The position numbers and the translations under genes were made by a program. The notes under the pieces were generated by a model. It saw only the letters and a program-made list of their open reading frames with translations. It was not told the origin of the DNA and did no database searches. Positions 58,635-64,000 of a stretch of 64,000 bases of DNA are shown here, piece after piece. The stretch's first letter is position 1. Every line of letters starts with the position of its first letter. The DNA is taken from positions 109,347,762 through 109,411,761 of the forward strand of contig OY740769.1 of the NCBI GenBank assembly GCA_963513935.1, in the 5' to 3' direction. The DNA is from Aphrophora alni (taxonomy: Eukaryota > Arthropoda > Insecta > Hemiptera > Aphrophoridae).

Positions 58635-59178
58635 TACAGTCTGTATGAAGTAACCTGTCTCCTGACCCTTCGACTACCTGGGACAGGCCCGGGCCATTCA
58701 CGTCGCCAGCAGTTGTTTACCTAATTAGTCGCCTATAAGCTTCCCCACTAGCTTAAGTAACTTTTTTACCTAAATCATAATTTCCGAAATGTTATCAAAT
58801 ATTTGAAAAGTACATAAAAAAATAAGATCAACGATACTAAACAAGGGCAAATTTGTAATTTCATTGTCATATTGTTACATAAAACCAACTTTATTATTAC
58901 AAGATTTAAACAGACTACTTCTATATTTCTTATTACCTCTATATTGTTAGTTTTTATCAAATTTGCCCTTGTTTAGTATCGTTGATCTTATTTTTTTATG
59001 TACTTTTCAAATATTTGATAACATTTCGGAAATTATGATTTAGGTAAAAAAGTTACTTAAGCTAGTGGGGAAGCTTATAGGCGACTAATTAGGTAAACAA
59101 CTGCGGGCGACGTGAATGGCCCGGGCCTGTCCCAGGTAGTCGAAGGGTCAGGAGACAGGTTACTTCATACAGACTGTA
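58635..59178. mobile_element. fold-back element: 221-bp arms, 102-bp loop
   Basis: 58635-58855 and 58958-59178 are inverse complements with no gaps and one mismatch (A versus C in CGTCGCC(A/C)GCAG). The ends read TA-CAGTCTG...CAGACTG-TA, matching a TA-targeting Tc1/mariner-type long-TIR element. The loop is AT-rich and non-coding. Near identity of the arms means either recent insertion or ongoing conversion. Transcripts would form a long double-stranded hairpin. Confidence 0.93.
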
Positions 59179-59182
59179 GATG

Positions 59183-59431
59183 TTAGTTATCTGTGAGATA
59201 TAACGTTTTAGATGGTACTGAAGTCTGCAGTGCGAAGTTCTCTGTCAGTACATGTATCCCCAAGTTGATGACAGTTTCTATGGTGAAAAGCTGGTTTCCG
59301 AGTATACTGTCGTTTTTTTTAATTGCATAAATGCGTTGAATAAAATAAAATAGTTGTTTTATTTGTCTATTTTTATTCTCATTAACTTTAATATACTCAA
59401 CTTGTATGCGACTTACCACGAGCGTGCACAT
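59183..59431 (-). pseudogene. possible old ORF fragment, LINE-like
   Basis: A minus-strand frame of 82 codons ends 5 bp from the hairpin element. Its second half, SILGNQLFTIETVINLGIHV then LTENFAL, loosely resembles the L....V..I..LG(V/I).(L/V)D..L.F segment of Jockey-type RTs. The first half is low-complexity. Weak evidence; it could be chance. Confidence 0.2.
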
Positions 59432-59514
59432 AAGTTAATCATATTCAATATTTACTGTTATTCAAGTGAATTTTAATGCCGGGATTCTAGAATTTGTCTT
59501 TGTCTTGTTGTTTA

Positions 59515-59755
59515 AAAGCGAAAAACCTTTCGGTCATTATCGTCGGAATAGTAAAACATAAAATAAAGATTCTTAGTCTTCCAATACTCAGCGTCAGAAT
59601 CAGAAAAGAATAAAAGTTGGTCAAAAGAGACCGGATAGGAAAGGTGAAAGAAAGGGGTGTAACCTAAATTACATTAAAAATATGTAGCTGTAGTTATTGC
59701 TATTGCCAAGCCTGTACTTACTAAAGTGAGCCCCTGAGGGAAGGAAACTAGAGGG
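59515..59755 (-). repeat. dispersed repeat family D, copy 3 (inverted)
   Basis: On the minus strand: CCCTCAGGGGCTCACTTTAG, TACAGGCTTGGCAATAGCAA, CTTTCCTATCCGGTCTCTTT, CTGATTCTGACGCTGAGTAT, TCTTTATTTTATGTTTTACT and CCGACGATAATGACC, in the same order as copies 1 and 2. Confidence 0.65.
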
Positions 59756-62270
59756 TCGCGTCAATTGTTCTTTCTTGACAAACATAGTATAGTAGGTTTC
59801 AACATCTGATTGAATAGAATAGGTTCAAATACAATCTTATTATTTTAGATAAAATTTGTATGAACATAAATTTTTAATTTTATTATTTAGCGCTAATCTA
59901 CAGACTAAATAGAATAAACTGTGCAAAACTTAGAAATAACTTTCTGACATTTATCGATAAAAGTAACCACCTCCTTTATTTTACTTTACATGAGAATTTT
60001 TTTTAATACCGAGTTTCCCCCAATGTATTTATTATGTGAAATAAGATGATTGTAACATCAATTTTTTTTAAGAATGTATAAAAATAATATTGTACATAAC
60101 ATTTATGTATTTAAATAAAACATAAGCTTGATTCTTTCGTGCCATAATCCATAAGCTATAAGACGAAATCTGAAGACACAGAGATACAAAAAACCATTCA
60201 TATGTAACTAAATGACGTAAACAATTAAATACCTAACCTAACGGATCAAATCAGGTTACCCTACTGTGCGTTTATTCTCACGCCTCCTCGAGTAGTATTT
60301 CTCACATTTAAGGTTCGATTCTTGAAGTTGAAACGAGTTCGTTATATTTCTCTTACAACACTTCTCTCTTCATTTGACATCTAAACACAACTATGTACTT
60401 ACCCAGTTATTATAACATATGGTGCGAAACGTCTGGTTTTGTAGCGTTGTATTAATTTTAATTAATTACATTGCCTGTAACTAACTTAAAGTTTATTCAC
60501 ATTTTACGAAGGTTATGCATGTTTTACACGTAATTCTTCTATTTCCCCATCTGTATAATTTCGTATTGAATGGGTTACTCGTACACTAGCCAGATGGTTG
60601 ATTTAACGAAATGATTGATATTGTTAAATATCGTAGAATTTTATAGTTTGACTTTCACTCTTTTGTGTATATGGGTGTATAATTTTATTGAAAGCAAGGC
60701 AGTACAAGTCTTATATAAATCGAACTAATAATTACATCTAACCTAAAGTTTAAAATGGAAGTAGAGGGGAATATATCAAAACGCCAAAATTAGCTTACCC
60801 ATTTACATTTTATTAAAAAATATTTATATTACTATACATTTAATCATTCCCTGAAACAGTTTTCAAAATTGAGTAATTCACGAAGTTCTGTAATAAATTC
60901 TTCTCTGTACCCTATTCCAACCGAGAATCAATCCTTCCGAGATTTTGTTTAAAATGTAACCATTAAATAGCAACTCAACCCGCATCAAAATTATACATTT
61001 CGTATGTTTACCAACCCACCTGTTGTCGGGTCAATGTGATACAAAATTCTTATGTAGATATAGACATCACTAAAATATAACTGGTTGGTTGTAATGAAGA
61101 GGAAGTACCTACATCGATATTACAATATAAAAGTGTTCACACCATTAATGTATTTCCTACGGTAGTTACAAAGCAATACTCTGAAAACGTTGGTTCATTG
61201 TCACAACGATTATTCGAACGATCACACTTTTCTCATGTTTTCAGTAATTTTTGTACAAACGTAGACAAGCTTTTAGCTATAAAGAATCCAAAAATCAGCT
61301 CCAACTTTTCCCCCACTCCAATTTTTGCCGATATTACAGATTTTGATTGCGACAATTGGATGGTTTAATAATGAGCGAACAACTACAATCAACAGAAGTA
61401 TCTACACTTTAAATGCCCTTCAGGATTTTTTTCACATATACTGACACAGGTAGAAGGACTTTTAATTAGTATGTTCACTCCCTGATGACGATTTTTCAAG
61501 GAAAATCAGAATAGTAACAGTGCATTATAATTACTGTTTATTTTGTTGTACTCACGCGATCCTAACTGTAGTTCAACAATTTTTCTACTTGTTAATTTTC
61601 CCTACTTTAATGATATAAAGATGTTTTTTTAATGTACTGTATTTATTTCAGTTATGTTCCCAAATCAGAACTTTCCTTAGCTGTCAAACCGCTCTGACCC
61701 TAATTGTCACTCTCCAGGTAGTCCATTGTCCGCAACTCGGAATGTCCGAAAGTTGGACATCATCCTGCGTAAGCCAGCATGATAAACTGTAGTGGCAGTA
61801 ATTTTAAAACGGAAAATAACATTAAAAAACCTTGTTCTCGTACGTCGAGCGACCAAATTGTACAGAACTTATTAATAAATTTCGTAACTATTGGTAATCA
61901 CATTTGCCCGTAACTGCGTAACTTGACAAATAGTTAAAACAAGACCTCACTTCGTTAGGTCAATTATCACATATCCGAGTTGGACTTTAGTCAAGAGGAA
62001 ACTTATAACAAGGAGGGCACTTGGACTAAAAAAAAAAGGACATTTATACAAAAAAGACGACAATGTTAAATACACTTTATACACTTTAAAGAAACTTTTA
62101 TTCGTAGTATTTTCATACAAATCGTATTAAAAATACATGTTTATTGTGTAGAAATACATATTTATTAAGTATTCTTATAACGAATAAAAAGAAAATTTAA
62201 CTCTGCTTGCTTAAATATTACACCAATTATACCTTAAAAATAACAAAAAACTAAAAAACCTTAGAAGGGA
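59756..62270. other. AT-rich non-coding DNA
   Basis: No gene, repeat or strong motif recognised over 2.5 kb. Confidence 0.5.
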
Positions 62271-62278
62271 CTAGACTG

Positions 62279-62556
62279 GGGGGGGGGGAGGTACCGTGCA
62301 GTGCAGATGTGGGGGACGGTACTTAGCGCAGGTGCAGAAACAGAAAACGAGCCTCAAGACCCCGCGGTTGCAGAATTCTTTATAAACAAGAAAGAATGAT
62401 ATGTTTCATGTTATTATTTTTATTGTTATTACTGCTGGTTTTCGAAAAAAAGCCGTATATTTTACATAATTTCAAAAACCCTGAGGACAGGAGGACAATC
62501 GTTATAAAGGAGGATATGTCCTCCTAAACCCGGACATCTGGTCACCCTGCTTTAGG
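62279..62556. other. GC-richer patch with possible DNA-transposon end
   Basis: A run of ten or more G residues (from about 62279) is followed by a GC-richer stretch to about 62375. At 62490-62556 the minus strand reads CAGGGTGACCAGATGTCCGG then GTTTAGGAGGACA, resembling the ends of hAT-type non-autonomous elements. The opposite end is not found. Confidence 0.25.
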
Positions 62557-64000
62557 CAAAACACAAAATATCAACAACAGATTGATTGAAATGACCATAA
62601 TCTAAACTAATCGAGGTTCCTTTAAAAGAACTTACATAGTCTTTCTTAAACTTACAATTGGATTTTCCACAAAATTCAGATTGACTACGCCACAGCAGGT
62701 ATTGAAAACGAAACGACCTTGAAAGATGTTGAATTGATTGTCAAAATACAACGTCTATAAAAAATATTGTACATGCCAATGCAAAGAAACTTATTCTTAA
62801 CTGCATAACAAACATACAAATGAAATGCCAAATGGTTGAATGCAAACAAAACCCCACTTCGCTCGGTAGGAAAACAATAAATACAATTAAAACTAAAATC
62901 TTAGTCTAAGACTAGCTGGTTCAACCTGTCTCCAATATAAGAAACACGTGTTCACATATTTGAAGGTTTTAATCCTCTTCATATTTTTACAAGGAATGTA
63001 TATTGAATTCTTTTCTAATCTCTTATACTTTCTCTTAAATATTTCTGCTTTTCTCCGCGTCTAGCCGACTAGGTTAGATATGCTATTATCTATAGGTTAG
63101 GAATGCTCACTATAGCCTAAAGCTTTAGGGTGTTTATATTTTGTAAAGAAATTAAACTTTTGTACGTTAAATCTAAGCATGCCTGTAGGCCTATTCTTAT
63201 GAATAATATGTAGGCTAATGAAGATCGTGTTCCGCGCTGTCACATCTGGAAGCTCTCGAAAGCAACAGAGCGCATAGCGTATACTGAGGCGTGTTAGTTG
63301 AATCCTTTTCGCTTTCATTGATATTAATTAGTACAACTCTAGAGTATATTATTAGGATTGAAATGTGTTCATTTGACGCCCGGAGGTAAGCTATATAGTC
63401 TTTCGTTCGGCCAGAATCTTATAACACGTGTGTTTCGAATATTGAACCATTAAAACAATTTTATAACCTCAAAATTTATATGCGTCATTTAAAAAAAAAT
63501 AAATTTTAAATTCAAGAATGTAGGTCACATGATATGAAAAGATTTTTTTTTTGCAATTTCTATGTTTTTTATTTATTTTGAGGCGGAAACCATTTCTGTC
63601 ATCATCGCCTTCAATTATTTTGCTAAAACGTTTCCTCAGTTTGGAGAACACGAAATATTCTTGACGCCTTCGTTAGAAAACTTATGTTTATGAAATACTA
63701 ATTTGAAAACAAAATCATTATAAGGAAGGGTGAAAGGGTTTCAAATGACATTAAATGTATTATTGCCCTTACATTTTATACTAAATCGATTAATAACATT
63801 AAGACTGAAATATGTAACTTATTATATATACGATTTTACTGTTGCTTGGTAATATCATAAAATTGATTAAACAAATTAAATTTGCAAAAGAAAATTTGGA
63901 AAAGAAATTTGGCTGGACGTTTTAAAATAACTGGGACAAATTGACATACAATCGTTTATTTTCAACTCTTTTTAATACAGTTCACTACATCAAGATATAA
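62557..64000. other. AT-rich non-coding DNA to the right edge
   Basis: No supported gene. Minus-strand frames at 63097-63318 and 63469-63651 have no recognisable domain. Confidence 0.5.

Noticed and set aside
60300..60340. Possible tRNA or tRNA-derived SINE (GGTTCGATTC box)
   Set aside because: There is no A box at the correct distance and no cloverleaf can be drawn.

Overview
The window looks like AT-rich insect (or at least arthropod) genomic DNA. The reasons are short (TTAGG)n/(CCTAA)n runs of the insect telomere type, pogo-like, Tc1/IS630-like, LINE and Penelope-like transposon sequence, AT-rich non-coding DNA, and spliceosomal splice signals. The insect order cannot be given from sequence alone. 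There are no bacterial-style operons, ribosome binding sites, CRISPR arrays, rRNA genes or convincing tRNA genes.

Layout. 1-1894: a pogo-like DNA transposon running off the left edge. Its transposase (minus strand) is open for all 464 codons seen. 1904-1953: a 50-T tract. 1954-10990: non-coding DNA with two copies of a ~480 bp repeat ending in a palindrome (family A), a ~1 kb inverted-repeat element, repeat family C, a possible two-exon host gene fragment (7622-8267) and a possible first exon (10740-10808, minus). 10995-13924: a complete pogo-like transposon with perfect 24 bp terminal inverted repeats, TA flanks, a leader intron and a 624-codon transposase ending in a PHD finger. 14451-14801: a TA-flanked MITE. 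16739-17375 (minus): the 3' end of a probable host gene, with a 40 nt exon joined in phase to a terminal exon and followed by AATAAA. 17400-31190: mostly featureless DNA with scattered old repeats.

31192-40899: a 9.7 kb satellite array of a 19 bp monomer organised in long higher-order repeats. 40900-48590: non-coding DNA with a dead IS630/Tc1-type transposase fragment and family A copy 3. About 48590-52400: a decayed Penelope-like retroelement with RT motifs A, B and C and a GIY-YIG-side tail. Inside its reading frame, 48 bp have been amplified about 29 times (50129-51528). A hammerhead-like motif lies near its 3' end. 52619-53076: a small inverted-repeat element. 53745-54193: family A copy 4. 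55130-57185: fragments of LINE ORF2 on the minus strand, with MITE copies nearby. 58635-59178: an almost perfect 221 bp-arm hairpin flanked by TA. The rest is repeat-poor non-coding DNA.

Almost everything recognisable is mobile DNA or its debris. Only two or three short stretches look like host exons, so this is probably an intronic or intergenic transposon-rich region. Only the 10995-13924 element looks structurally intact from end to end. The 1-1894 element may also be intact, but its other end lies outside the window.
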